A stretch of DNA of 64,000 bases. Source: Arthonia radiata (taxonomy: Eukaryota > Ascomycota > Arthoniomycetes > Arthoniales > Arthoniaceae). Each line of letters starts with the position of its first letter. The stretch's first letter is position 1. The stretch is from contig PSQN01000012.1 of assembly GCA_002989075.1 (NCBI GenBank), positions 1,624,480 through 1,688,479 on the forward strand, in the 5' to 3' direction. Below the pieces are notes generated by a model. It did no database searches, had not been told where the DNA came from, and saw only the letters and a list, made by a program, of their open reading frames with translations. The translations under genes were made by a program, and so were the position numbers. Shown piece by piece: positions 20,777 through 31,779 of the stretch.

Positions 20777-23088
20777 ATGTCAGCGAACCACATCAAGTAT
20801 CAAATACACTTCAATCGCGACTATGAGTTCAGCTGGTTCCGCTGGGCGCTCGTGGAAGCTGTTGTTTACCCCGGCCCAAAGCCTGAAAATCTCGTGCCGA
20901 ACCAGAAGGAGACCGTGATACCCCAGGTACAGACACTGCAATGCATTAAAGAGAACACGCGAGATGATCGCGACGTAAGTTGACCGTGATAAATCAGTCT
21001 CGCATTGGTGCTAATCGGTACTTAGTCTTTCTTTGTACCAGAAGACGAGCGTCAAGCCATTTTAGACTACAAGTTGCAACACAAAGACAAGTCCCTGCTG
21101 ACGACTGAAGAGCTAGAAAAGGCAGAGCAGGAGGGGCGCGGCTTGGACTACTGGGTCTATGACGGCAATGAGTCCATCCTTCGGGTGTCAGACGCGGAGG
21201 AGTTGGCCGAAGAACGTTACAACGAGTTTGGAGATGGCTTCGACGAGGAGCTCGATGAGGAGTTCACTAAAGAGACTGACTCTGACCAAGACGATCACGA
21301 TGAAGCTGCGGTTGACGCCGAAAAGAGCGCAGGCGTTGACAATGCCATAGACCCTGTCCGTTCCACAACCATCAAAGTATCCAGTATTGATGCCACAACG
21401 TCTTCTACCAACAAGCGCAAGCGTGACAGTAGTGAGTCTTTTGCTGCAGCTGCTGCGCAGGAGAGAGCACCAGACCCGCCGACTTTCACTGTCCGAACAA
21501 GCACGGACGACAAAATCCATTACAGGATAGTCGACACAGAGGACTACCCTCATGAGCTTGCTTGCAGCTCTACTAGCCCGGCGAATCAAGATCGGCTTGG
21601 CTTGGGGAAGAAGATCGGCAGCGTCGTTGGTCGCGTCATTCGCCGTAACGCCATCCGCCCTGATTTCTGGGAGGAAATGGAGTCGGCCGTACAAGACACT
21701 GCAGACCTTGCTTTCGCCGTCTTTGACAGGTATATGGCCAACTTTCAGCCTTTCATCTAGTCCGCTGACAGCATATCAGACACGGCTTTGTACAGCGCTT
21801 CCATATCAAAGGTTCTACCTGCGGCTCTGGTGCGTGGGGTCGAGAGCTCGATGATGGCAACATTCTGCTGGTCGAGACCGTACGTGTGGACACCGCTCAC
21901 CGAAGACGTGGGATCGCTCGCAAGCTCATTGATACACTGATTGCCAACTGTGCGCGCAAAGACATCGGTTTACGTTTTGTGTTTGCAGAGTCATGTTGGC
22001 TTCGGGAGGAGGTCCGCGACGAGATGGACGAAGATGAAGCGAAGACACTTCGTGGCAGAATTCTGCAGAGGAACACGAACCTTCTTCGCAACGTCGGTTT
22101 CCGCAGAGTCGGCTGGTCCTACTGGCTAGCTCGAGCTGTCGACCGGAATCATGATTCACACCGCTTGTCCTCAGAGCAAGACGCTGACCGCCCAGACAAA
22201 TCTCAGCAATCCGAACTACAACTTTTCGAGAAGCATCTAGAGAAGTCCCGCTCTTCGCGTGAGCAAGGAATGGCGAAGATCGTGACATCGGATAAATTTG
22301 TTGGCTACAGCGATGACGATGTCAAGCGCTTGTTGCAGCTGCGTGGTATTGAGCCAAGCGCTACCTCTCCAGCACTCATTGCAAGGACTAAATTCGGTTG
22401 CTCCTGCGAGCTATGCTACTGCGGGTTCATCAGCCCACGGATGCGCTATCTGCTCAACAGCGCTGCCCTGGAGAGCAGAGATCACCTCGACGAGGATGCG
22501 AGATGGCTGTTCGACGAGGACACCTTCTGTCACATCAGCGACAAGCATCTCAGAGCGCGGATGATGACGAACAAGGGTTTCCGGCAAGCATACCGCGACG
22601 TGAGTTTTTGTTCCCATTCGCGCTGGCATTGACACAGATCGGCAGCTAATATATGGATGCAGCTTTGCGAAGCCTTTGCCACAACCATGGAGTCAAACAC
22701 CCCCCCCAACCCTCTCAACGTCGGCGTTGGCATTGCTCGAGACTTTACAGACAGTATGATCTCGCAGTGGCCACCCCACATTCGCAACTTTCTCGATGCT
22801 GGTGGCTCTATAAAGCCCATAATCAAGGCCGTAATTGAGTACGCGGAGCTGCAGGATCCTCAGATTGGGAGTGAAAGCATGATACCAGAGTTTCACCTCG
22901 AGCAGATGAAGGATATGCCTGAGTGCCGCAACGATCGCGAGTACGCAATGGTATTGAGAAACCTCATCATCAAACGACGAAACGACGGTAGCATCTCACC
23001 TGAAGAAACCTTCCGTGACTTGACACTGTACCCGGAAAAAGAGCAGCTGAGTGTGCGTCGCTTCGGATATAATTGCGCTATGCAGTAG
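20777..23088 (+). CDS. GNAT-like acetyltransferase domain protein
   Basis: Model: join(20777..20974, 21026..21729, 21780..22599, 22663..23088), 715 aa, all phases closing. The central part reads ILLVETVRVDTAHRRRGIARKLIDTL. This fits GNAT motif A, where the R-R-x-G-x-A turn holds the acetyl-CoA pyrophosphate. VFAES and NVGFRRVGWSYWL fit the later strands. The N-terminal third carries an acidic stretch (DEELDEEFTKETDSDQDD). The C-terminal part has a Cys cluster, FGCSCELCYCGFISPRMR, and a helical tail. Fungal proteins with this layout are not well studied. Acetyl acceptor is unknown, and the Cys cluster could bind metal (inference). Confidence 0.8.
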
Positions 23089-23392
23089 ATGGATGAGGTA
23101 GGGTGCGGTAGTATTTGTACTATGTGTGGGGCCAAGTCCTTCAGTTCAGAGAATCCGTCAAGGAGTTTGCTGGGCAAATGCACTATGTATAAGATATGTA
23201 GGTTCTCAACGTAAACGGAGTAAGCAGAAAGCAAATATAGAACTCCAATCTCCTCGACTGGCGCGCTCCGCCACGTCAGTATGATAAAACACCGCGATGT
23301 CCGTCTCGATTCTCCATGTTATAACCTCTCCCCATCCAGACCATTCCCTTCAAAATGATTCATCTCAACATTGCTTCATGTGTCAACGTACA

Positions 23393-23535
23393 GGTTCCAC
23401 AGCTCAGTGATAGAGCGTCGTTGGGATAGAGCCGGTTGTCGGGTACACGGCCTTTGTGACCCATGGACTGCTCTCTTCTCACATAAGGAGCTGACCGCCC
23501 TCAGGCTGGTCGTGAATCCGATCCTCACCGGAACC
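23393..23535 (+). tRNA. tRNA-like sequence, degenerate copy
   Basis: The 5' end GGTTCC(A) pairs with the 3' end GGAACC. The D arm and A box are recognisable (CAGCTCAGTGATAGAGC). The T arm is degraded (GTGAATCCGATCCTCAC), with one stem mismatch and a changed loop. About 90 bases separate the D arm from the T arm, far more than an anticodon arm plus variable loop. I could not find a proper anticodon arm. It resembles the sequence at 28822-28987 and is best read as a decayed tRNA gene with a long insert or a tRNA-derived repeat. Confidence 0.4.
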
Positions 23536-23825
23536 ATTGTTACTTCCCCTCTTGCTGCGCTTTGTGCCGAGCAATCTCTTCGACAGGCCGGATGTATGAC
23601 ATCTTGTTTGCGATGGACGCCGTCATATTGTCCCCATAGGTCACGACGTAGTTGTGCATATGCAGACCAGAAAGCAGTCGCATCGCCAATTTTTTGCTGG
23701 GAAGGATCTTCCGTCAAAGACTATGGACATGAGCTAACAGCCTCCGCAGCTTCTCACGTCTGGTGTCACATCTCGTGTGCAGCAACTGAGCTGCTGGCGT
23801 TGCTCCGAAAGAGCTTCTCTTAAGC

Positions 23826-24773
23826 ATGCAGCTCATGACACGAAGGCTCGGAAGAGCTCGCTGTGCTTTCCGAGGTCAAGTCGCAAGAGCGCCGTTTCAC
23901 AGTCACGTTCAGCACAAGCAGCGCGCAGACATTGTCGAGGAAGAAAGTGGGTTTGCAGTAGCTTGCACTGCTTCTCTCCCTGCTTCACCGCTACCTCCTG
24001 CCGCCAATGAGGATCCCATTTATGTGCAACAGACAATCTAAGGCTATCATGCGACAACGTTTGCCGAATCTGAGCGATCCAGTAACCGTGGAATAGCAGC
24101 GCGACCTGTTAACAAGAGAGATGCTGGTAGCTCGTCTTCATCTGATTTGTTGGATAGCGAACAGACTCCGCGCCCAACGAAGAAGCCGCGCCAGGGTTTG
24201 CCACAGAACAAACCGAGCGCGTTGAAGTGTATGCCAGCGGCGGTAAAGATGATGTCGATGCTAAGAACAGGAAACGACTTACTCAGTGGGAGTGGCGGCT
24301 TCACAGCCCGCTAGATGATGTCTCCTATGCAATCAGAGCAGCAAGCCAACGTTGAGTCACCATCATCCTCAGACGACGGTGAAGACCAGATATCGTCGGC
24401 GATCGTGCTTTAACGCGAGTTTCGATAAACGATGGCAGCGGCGCAACTCCCGAGAACCACCTTACGATCAAGCAACTGCTGCGCAAGACCATCCGCGACA
24501 AAACCCTGAAGCACCTTGGACCCGGACCATTGGAGCGTATAAACAAGGTAGTCATGCGGAAGGTCACATACAAGTGCCTGAAGAATCGTGTGGGAAGTAG
24601 AAAACAGGGTGAAGGTCACTACTCTAGGTGTGCCTTGCGATGTATGCAAGAAGAAAAAGATGCCTTGCGTGCAGAAAAGCTATCGGAGCGGGACCTACGT
24701 CTTGTGGTTCCTGGCCGGGGGAGAGAGGAAGGGTCTGACTATTGAGGACGTTTGCTATGGGACTATGCAATGA
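23826..24773 (+). pseudogene. Family B copy B3, broken
   Basis: This is recognised only by comparison with the two longer copies at 25241 and 38805. In shifting frames it shows a Ser/Asp/Pro/Lys-rich middle (about 24054-24315), then a NDGSGATPEN segment (about 24428), then TYKCLKNRVG (about 24567) and finally GVPCDVCKKKKMPCVQK followed by ERKGLTIEDVCY (24630-24760). The last block matches GIVCDACKRKKEPCVQK plus EREGLTVQDVGYW of copy B2. Several frame changes and stops prevent one product, and the coiled-coil N-terminus is not visible. The 5' limit is approximate. Confidence 0.6.
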
Positions 24774-25240
24774 GCGAAAGAGAGTGAGAGGATGGAATTC
24801 AACGTGGGCGCTAAGATTCTCAGGCATAGCCACAACTCTTGAGCCCGCGCCCGTTCTGAGAGAGCTCACGATCTCAGCGGATACCTTCCACGCCCGCTCT
24901 TTCGCTCTTCCATTGTTGATCTGAGGGCAGATGTGGCTCAGTGTGGCTGCTCGACATCGTATCGCAATCAACTTACGACCAGCGGAATGAGTCTTCCACT
25001 CAATGGTCTCGCGAATGTATTCCATATACTATAAGCGATTCCTAGGCAGCAAGGACAATATTGTAGAACATGCTGCAAAGGACATGGGATACGGGATAAG
25101 AGCTGTGAAAGAATAGGGTCTCAACTTGCAGCTGGCATTCCTGCAGAAAAGCTCTCAAGAACTTCTGCTCACTATAGACCGTACCTCCCGCAGGTACTGA
25201 GGACCCATCACCACTCACGCGCTGATGGCGTAGTGTAGCT

Positions 25241-26629
25241 CTAGCTATGAGGATACCAGTATCCCGCATCCGTCTCCGTCAATCCTTGCCGCAAGTCCTC
25301 CGGCATGGGGACATTGACCCATCTGTCGCATTTGCGATGCTTCTGACAACACGGGATGTCCCCCTTCATACAGTGGTCACATGTACGGCCAACTTCGTCT
25401 TCGGTCAGAGAGTAGCTCATCCCGCCTCGAGCCTTGCGTTTTAGACATGAGCCGTGTTTGTTGGTCATGACATTGCCTTCTAAGATGCTCTCTTTCACGT
25501 TTCCATATACCTCCTTGATCTTGTCCAGATTTTCTGCGCATGGCATTGTGGTCATGGCTGGGGCATTTCTCGCCGATTCGCCCTTCTGTCGAATATAGCC
25601 GCCCTCATTGAGGAGGATATTCATGGTAGTCCGATCCTCTTTGAGACGCTTTGGTGCAGGCTCTCGTGTGGAAGACATCGCATTGCTTCCTCTCCGATCA
25701 CCTGTGCTCTCTGGTGACGCATTGAGATCGCCGTCATCGCCGTCAATTGCCAAGGCTCTCTTGCCACCAAGCGTCCGCTTGAACATGCTCGTAGCAGGTC
25801 CTGAGACTGCTGGCGAACGGCTAGCCGCTTGCCCACTGCGGGGGCTACTCGGCGTCATGGATGACTGATCTAGGAGCCGAGAGAAGAACTGAGGTCTATC
25901 CCTCGACCCAAAGGGCATCTTTTGAGAAGATCCCGCTGTTGCTTGGATGTATGCAGCCATGTCATAGTTTGGCACTGCCTCCAGCTGACTGACTCTTGCC
26001 TCGGCCTGTTCCAATTTATGTTCGAGGTCTTGGTTCCTCTTCTTGCTAATCGTCAACTGAGATTCGAGTTCATCATCTTGCCTAATCTTAGTTTCGAGCT
26101 CCTCGATGTAGATTTCATCTGACGCCTTCTGACGCTGGAGCTGTTCCTCCTTAGTCTGACTCTCAGCTAGTTGTGCGCTGAGGTGGCTTGTCCGACGTTG
26201 AACGTGGGCATCGATATCGGCATTGAGGCGATTCATTTGTGATCTGAGGTCACTTGTCTGCCGCTTAACGTCAGCATCCACGTCAGCTCTGAGAAGCTCT
26301 ACTTGGGATCTGAGGCTACGCGTTTGAAGCTCAATTATGGCATTACGGTCAGCCTTCTGCCGCTCCATTTGTGATCTGAGGTCACATGTCCGACGCTCGA
26401 CTGCAGCATCGGTGTCAGCTTTCAGACGCTCCATTTGTGATCTGAGGTCACACGTCTTGCGCTCGATTGCGGCGTCAAGGTCAGCCTGTTGACGCTTCAA
26501 TTCTGACTTGAGGTCATCATTTTCACGCTTGAGGCTACTCGCTGCCTCTTGGGCGGCTTCAAAGGCGCTCGCATTGGAAGCAAGCTGCTTCTCTTGTTGC
26601 AGAAGCTCAGCAAAGTTTGAGTCAGCCAT
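25241..26629 (-). CDS. Family B copy B1: coiled-coil protein with C-terminal Cys module
   Basis: Single exon, 462 aa from ATG 26629; the frame is open further upstream but without ATG. Residues 1-47 are helical. Residues about 48-157 are five 22-residue repeats built on A-D-x-D-A-x-V-x-R-x-T-x-D-L-R-S-Q-M, then a long coiled coil to about 230. A Ser/Pro/Arg-rich middle follows (KRLKEDRTT). The C-terminus has SCLKRKARGG, then CDHCMKGDIPCCQKHRKC, then LRQGLTETDAGYWY. The C-x2-C-x6-C piece resembles half of a Zn2Cys6 cluster. With the upstream Cys it makes four conserved cysteines, shared with B2 and B3. No known function. It looks intact and is the best whole member of the family here. Confidence 0.7.
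   Translation of the reverse strand: MADSNFAELLQQEKQLASNASAFEAAQEAASSLKRENDDLKSELKRQQADLDAAIERKTCDLRSQMERLKADTDAAVERRTCDLRSQMERQKADRNAIIELQTRSLRSQVELLRADVDADVKRQTSDLRSQMNRLNADIDAHVQRRTSHLSAQLAESQTKEEQLQRQKASDEIYIEELETKIRQDDELESQLTISKKRNQDLEHKLEQAEARVSQLEAVPNYDMAAYIQATAGSSQKMPFGSRDRPQFFSRLLDQSSMTPSSPRSGQAASRSPAVSGPATSMFKRTLGGKRALAIDGDDGDLNASPESTGDRRGSNAMSSTREPAPKRLKEDRTTMNILLNEGGYIRQKGESARNAPAMTTMPCAENLDKIKEVYGNVKESILEGNVMTNKHGSCLKRKARGGMSYSLTEDEVGRTCDHCMKGDIPCCQKHRKCDRWVNVPMPEDLRQGLTETDAGYWYPHS
26159..26488 (-). repeat. Five tandem 66-nt coding repeats
   Basis: The units encode 22-residue coiled-coil repeats in family B copy B1. Units 1, 2 and 4 share DLRSQM(E/N)R. Units 3 and 5 have drifted (SLRSQVELL, HLSAQLAES). 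The unit of 22 residues (three heptads plus one) would keep one face of a coiled coil nearly in register. Confidence 0.8.
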
Positions 26630-27575
26630 GATAAGAGAAAATGATGGCGTTGGGAGATTGACTAAAGAGAGGGAAGAAAGGAAGAGGAGAGAAAATTTGC
26701 CTGAGAAACCGCGTTGAGATGGGCGGTCCAGAGTGCGTCCCGGTAACAGGGTCCTTACGATTCTCACCGCCAATTCTATTTGGGCGAGATCGGTCTCAAA
26801 TGGGGCCTTGCAGAATCTGAAACATGTCAACACAGGCAGTGGACATAAGGAAATGATTCAGAAGCGACCGCGATGTTCGCACATGATTCTCCGATGATGT
26901 AAATGGACATGGACGGCTGATAGATCCCTCCCTGACGCTGCACTGACTTCTCTATGACCCTCGTTCATTGCAGATGTGCCATTCCAATACTCAAGCGGTC
27001 GCCCCGTGACCGTCCTGGTCTCGGTGATTGAGAGTTGGAGGGTCACGTCTCTCGTGTGAGGGAAACGTACGCGTATTGCCCGTTGGCGGGGCGACTCGGT
27101 TGTTCGGATGCCGAGCTTTTGCGGTGCTATGGTCTTACTATACAGCCCGCCCCCAAGAGCTCCACGCGCAATCACGTGATGTTTATTAGCTAGAAGGGAT
27201 GCGCACGAACACCGTGATGACAAAGCTGGAGATCATATTCAGTTCATTGGCATCGTCGTAGAGCGACGTCTGAGCTCATGGCCGACGACGCGCCCAGCAT
27301 CGCCACTGTTCACCTTATTATACGCGACTGACTTGTTACCCGCCCGTTCACATAGTAGAGGACTGCACAATCGCTCCACCACATCCGTTGCCGCGGAACC
27401 CACTCAAGAGACATCTGTAACGCCCCTCTCACAGAGCACGTCGCACCCCAGAAAGCGCGACAGTCATATGGAGACCGCCGGCCGTGGGCGCGCGGCCACT
27501 GCACGCTTGCTCCTCGCCTCCACAAGAAGGTGACTTTGACCCCGGGGATCTTCTGCGAGCTGTTGCGAACCCTTC
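26630..27575. other. Intergenic between family B1 and family A1 copies
   Basis: This is the divergent flank of B1 (-) and the A1 remnant (+). Short open frames only. CTCACGTGTG-type and CACGTGAT motifs occur but no promoter can be assigned. Confidence 0.4.
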
Positions 27576-28430
27576 ATGACAAAAAGCACAGCGTTTAGGC
27601 TCACGTTTCTTGTCAAAATGCAGAAGTCTCTGTCCAGAGAGACAGCCGCAACATCTCGCGCGAAGCGAAATATGCCGAGTGCGGATAACCCTCGAGGCTT
27701 GGACCTTGCACCGCACTGCAGACGATCTATGAAGCACACAGTGCTCGATCAAGCAGCGAACGTAGGGAGTCAATTTTTTGTACCATACACCGGACGTGAT
27801 GGGATTCCGCTGGCGCAAGCTTCCGCGGCTTGTGCGAGGAGCAACCCCACCATTCCTACCCTTTGCGAACCATACAACAAATGGATGCTGTATTTCACGA
27901 CGGACGGGTTTTCCGGTGTCGCAGATGTTCCCGCCAATCCTCCTTGCCCGAGAAGCCTTGCTGCCGGAAGTTGTGCACGACGCATGCAACGGAAATGTCC
28001 ATGTTCCAATGGCACGTCCTTTGCGGCTCTTTGCTTGCTTGTGACTCTCATTCAAGAACGGCTTTAGGTTCTCCCGACCTCACCGACCTCGTATTGACAA
28101 TGTCAATGTCGGCAACTTTCGACCCACAACCACTTGTTTTCAATGGATTGCGCAATGTCACGAAAAGCACGAGGCCGGCCACACTCAGCCGTCTGCGCGA
28201 GCGTTGCGCAAGAAGCGCGGCTGACGTCGAGTACCAAGAAGGACCTGACGCGTCTTGTAGAGTTTACAGCCTGTATGAAATTGAGCTGTGGATCTTGGAC
28301 CTCTGGGGCAAGCTAAGGCAGGAGATGAGGGACTTGTAGCTGGTCAGAGACAATATCCATGCAAGTAGTGTTGATGTGGCAATACGAGATAAGCTAGACT
28401 GGTTCGATGGTCCTAGGATAACCTATATCA
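27576..28430 (+). pseudogene. Family A copy A1, broken
   Basis: Recognised by comparison with the copies at 35615 and 40558. The first frame carries GLDLAPHCRRSMKH, then NKWMLYFTTDGFSGV (about 27877), then PPCPRSLAAGSCARRMQRKC (about 27943). Two frame changes and a stop then follow. The second frame carries SRPHRPRID and FRPTTTCFQW (about 28075-28145). The third carries YSLYEIELWILDLWGKLRQEMRDL (28266-28336) and, past the stop, DKLDWFDG. These blocks keep the order seen in A2 and A3, so it is a decayed gene and not chance similarity. Confidence 0.65.
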
Positions 28431-28821
28431 GCAGTCTTCTCCCTTCGCAGCAAGAAACAGAAATGTGCGTCGGCTACTCACCGAAGCCACGAGCGGGCGG
28501 TGGCAATCGCAGCAACAGCGACGAACGCAGATACTGTCGAGCTGGTGGACGGGCCTGGGTTTCAGGCTTTGTCCACGGCATCGAAACAGCCGCCCGTGCT
28601 GCCTTGTTGATCAACGTTTACGTTTCTCAGACTTTTGGCGAATGATTTGCGTTGCTGTGGTCACATTGGGTTGACGTGCTTGCTTTGTAGCAACAGCATA
28701 CGCCGCTCACCGACAGTTCGGCTGTACCTCCACCATCCTACTCCCTTCGCCGCCTGACCGCCGCTGGCCCCAATGCGCATGCCTTATATTCATCAACTCA
28801 AGACAATCAGTTCATCATGCA
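28431..28821. other. Intergenic
   Basis: No gene is seen between the family A1 remnant and the tRNA-like sequence. Confidence 0.4.
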
Positions 28822-28987
28822 GGTTCCATAGCTCAGTGGTAGAGCAGCGCCGAGATAAAGTGTTGGCTCTCGCCATATCAGGTGGGCCTGAGTGGCGGGA
28901 GGCCGTGCTTTCACGATGACAACATGGTTTGGGGTCCCGGACACCACATTTTCAAGCGTGTGCGTCGGTTCGATCCCGACTGGAACC
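28822..28987 (+). tRNA. tRNA-like gene with long insert
   Basis: GGTTCCA at the 5' end pairs perfectly with TGGAACC at the 3' end (7 bp). The D arm is intact (TAGCTCAGTGGTAGAGC, a good A box). The T arm is intact (GTCGG-TTCGATC-CCGAC, a good B box). A TTTT run at 28995-28998 could end pol III transcription. The problem is the middle: 118 bases lie between D and T arms. The stem that would follow the D arm (GCGCC) has no U33 in place, and its partner (near AAGCGT) is imperfect. So this may be a tRNA gene with an unusually long or misplaced intron, a tRNA-like RNA, or a tRNA-derived repeat. No anticodon is assigned. Confidence 0.5.
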
Positions 28988-28994
28988 AACCCTC

Positions 28995-28998
28995 TTTT
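28995..28998 (+). terminator. Possible pol III terminator
   Basis: A TTTT run 8 nt after the acceptor-stem end of the tRNA-like sequence. Confidence 0.4.
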
Positions 28999-29593
28999 GG
29001 GTTGTTTTGTCTTTGCCTTTGCAGTCTGTCGCCAAGAGACCATTTTGTGCTTTTCGCGTGACTGTCTTCTCTTTGCTCACGCTAATCAACCCAAAGCGAA
29101 AGTTTTTATTACAAGCGTAGACATCCCAGACAGAAAAGACATTACACGAGAACGGAAGGAAACGAAGAATCTTTTTTACATCTTCATTCACTAAAACGCA
29201 CTATTTATACACAGCCCTGTCCCAGGCCAAAACGCGACGGAGAGAGCGACAGACAACGATTGACATTTGGAAAAGTGTAGAGAGTGTGTGAGGAAGCCTC
29301 CGTGCCTGTGCTGCCTCTCCATGTTGCGGTGTCGACACCGACACGTCCAGAACATACTTAGCTAACGCTGAAACATGATGGATGGTCAGTGTCCAACACC
29401 TCCGATATTGCCCGTCACATCCACAAGATTACGTCCTCCCTCCTCCGCGCAGAGTCTCTAGATCTCGAAATGAACGACACGCTAAGGTGTCCGCAGTAAA
29501 ACAAAACGATCGGTACTCATTCGTAGACGCGTGGCGCGTTAGTCACCCACGCCTGCGAACCAGCCGCACTCACCTCCATCAATCGCTACAAGC
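28999..29593. other. Intergenic, 3' flank of the SH3 gene
   Basis: No credible coding frame. Confidence 0.4.
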
Positions 29594-31072
29594 CTAGTCA
29601 GACTTCGCACCCTTGGCAGGCCCCTGCTTCGTCTCGGGGCTGCTGGGTGGGCTCTGGTTCGGGCTGTTGCTCAAATTGCTCGGTTCGTACTCCTTGGCTC
29701 TGTACTCGCCCTCGCCGAACGGTCCCTGCGTGGGCGTGATGGGACGGTTCATGTTGAGCGGAGCAGGGACAGCGTTGGAAGACTTGCGCGCGCGACCTTG
29801 AGCCTGAGCTTGAGCGGCAGCCTGTGTCTGAGGAGTGGTGGGGCGGCTCTTGGGACCTTGGCCGGGCTTGGGCTTGACGGGGTTCTTGGAGACGCAGCTG
29901 CGTGGGCAGACGCCCTGTTTGCTGCGATCGAGGCGGACACAGAGGCACCAGCCGTCATCGTATTCGTGGAGCATGCGGACAAGTTGGCCTTGACGCAGCT
30001 CGAGCTCGTCGTCCATGGAGGGTGCGAAGTCGAGTTGAACACGGTGAACGTTGAGAGGTTCGCCGTCTGGGCCACGTGGTGGTGCCACAGCTGTGGCGGA
30101 CTTGTCAGAAACGGGCGAGACCGGGCGGGACTTCTCGGAAGAGACCTTGAGAGGCGCAGGTGCGAGAGCAGCATCAGTGGGGTCAGCGAAGGGGTTGGTG
30201 GCTGGCTTCTCAGGCTCGGGAGTGCGGCCACGGGTGGTAGGCGCGGCAACGGCAGCGAGACCAGCGGATGCTGCGGCCTTCTCGTTCATCTCAGGAGCGG
30301 CGGAGGCATCTTTCTTGTTCGAGACTGCGGCGGCGGGCGCGCGCACAGAGGGACCACGGGCGACGGCAGCGCTGCTCTTCTCATTGTCGAGGAGTTGAGC
30401 CTGCGCGTTGCGCTCGGCCCTGCGGCGGCGGAACCAGAAGGCCACGGCAGCAAGGATGGCCAAGATGGCGATTATGCCGATAGCGAGACCAGCTTTGCCG
30501 CCCGAGGACATGCCGGACTTGGACTCGGTCTGCTCGGGAGCGGCAGGAGGAGCAGCGGTCGAGCTGCTCTGGGCGCTTGCGAGAGGGGGTGGGATGGATG
30601 TGGTAGCTGGCGCGGACGTAGAGGCGCTTTGAGCCAAGGTCGTCTGCTGCGACATTGCTGATGAGACAGGGCTGGACGCCTGCGAGGAAGCAACGACAGG
30701 GACGGCAGCTGCAGGAAGTTCGCTCGAGGGCTGGATGGCAGCCGAGGATTGAACGGGCTGAGCCACTGGGACAACAGGCTGGGTAGGAGCAGCAACAGCT
30801 GGCGCTGGCTGCGTGTTGGCATTGTTCGAACCTTGCTGCTGACCACCGCCGACGAGGGGTGCAGCAGGAGCTACGTTGCCGCCGTTGGCGAAGTTTGGCT
30901 CGTTGTTGGCGGGCTGGGTAGCCTGAGAAACGGAGGGTGTGCTGTAGCCCCGGATAGGTCCATCGAAGGTCTTTGCGGCTGTTATGAGGACGACAGAGAC
31001 GGCAGTGGAAACCCCAGCGTCGTCACCGCCGAACTGACGAGCGACGTGGTGGTGGTGGTTGACGTGAACCAT
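29594..31072 (-). CDS. Single-pass membrane protein with cytosolic SH3 domain
   Basis: Single exon, 492 aa. The N-terminal ~185 residues are Ser/Thr/Pro/Ala/Gln-rich and probably extracellular and O-glycosylated, starting MVHVNHHHHVARQ. One membrane helix lies at about residues 189-214 (LAIGIIAILAILAAVAFWF), followed by RRRRAE as a stop-transfer signal. The cytosolic part has a disordered linker and an SH3 domain at about 342-394: VQLDFAPSMDDELELRQGQ, then EYDDGWCLCVRLDRSKQGV and CPRSCVSKN. The tail is Pro/Gln/Ser-rich. The layout is like fungal Fus1- or Sho1-type wall or mating sensors but with only one membrane span. Ligand and partners are unknown. It stands alone and intact within accessory DNA. 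Confidence 0.85.
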   Translation of the reverse strand: MVHVNHHHHVARQFGGDDAGVSTAVSVVLITAAKTFDGPIRGYSTPSVSQATQPANNEPNFANGGNVAPAAPLVGGGQQQGSNNANTQPAPAVAAPTQPVVPVAQPVQSSAAIQPSSELPAAAVPVVASSQASSPVSSAMSQQTTLAQSASTSAPATTSIPPPLASAQSSSTAAPPAAPEQTESKSGMSSGGKAGLAIGIIAILAILAAVAFWFRRRRAERNAQAQLLDNEKSSAAVARGPSVRAPAAAVSNKKDASAAPEMNEKAAASAGLAAVAAPTTRGRTPEPEKPATNPFADPTDAALAPAPLKVSSEKSRPVSPVSDKSATAVAPPRGPDGEPLNVHRVQLDFAPSMDDELELRQGQLVRMLHEYDDGWCLCVRLDRSKQGVCPRSCVSKNPVKPKPGQGPKSRPTTPQTQAAAQAQAQGRARKSSNAVPAPLNMNRPITPTQGPFGEGEYRAKEYEPSNLSNSPNQSPPSSPETKQGPAKGAKSD

Positions 31073-31779
31073 CTTGACCGTGTGTAACCGTTCACTGTTG
31101 ACTAATTACTTCTTCTCTTCACTATTCGTTCAGATGACTTGACACGCCGACCTGCGACGAGAAAAAGTCGAGGAGTCGAAGTCGTTCAGCTGTTGAAAAC
31201 GTGTTCTGGGTCGCACGAGTGCGGAATGAGCGGACGCGCAGCAGGACCGATAAAAGAAGGGCGGTTCTGTGCAAGTTGATGCAGTGTATGAAGAAACGAG
31301 CGTGTGTTGCGTGGCTTCCCTGGAGGTTCTTGACCTGGAAGGAAATGAAAAGAAGGAGAGGCGTTCAACAGCACCGGCGACAACGAGGGTGGAGGTCTGG
31401 GGAGAGGAAGGGAAAGGGAGAGGAGAAAGGCCGAGAAATGGTCGAGCCGCAGGGGAAATTGAGCAAACAGCGGAATCGGCGTTTGATTGGCTGAAACGGC
31501 AGACACAAGATGACTAGCGCATGGTCTGTCCCCTGAATCGCGTTGAGACTAGCGCGTCTCTTCATCAAGGGCTCAGCCTATCCCTGAGCGTCGTTCTTGT
31601 AGCTGCAATAACAGCAACTGCCCAGCTTCTCCAACTTCACACCTTCTTTATCAAGCTATTTTCTTGCCAATGTGGTTGTCCGTTGCGAAGACAACCTGAA
31701 ACTTTCGAAGCCAGGCGGTGCGTTGGTGATATTTGCTGACACGGTGGTCTCTTCCGCCCCACGCCGTCACAGGCGTGTT
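31073..31779. other. Intergenic, promoter side of the SH3 gene
   Basis: No credible coding frame; contains an A/G-rich stretch at about 31330-31450. Confidence 0.4.
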
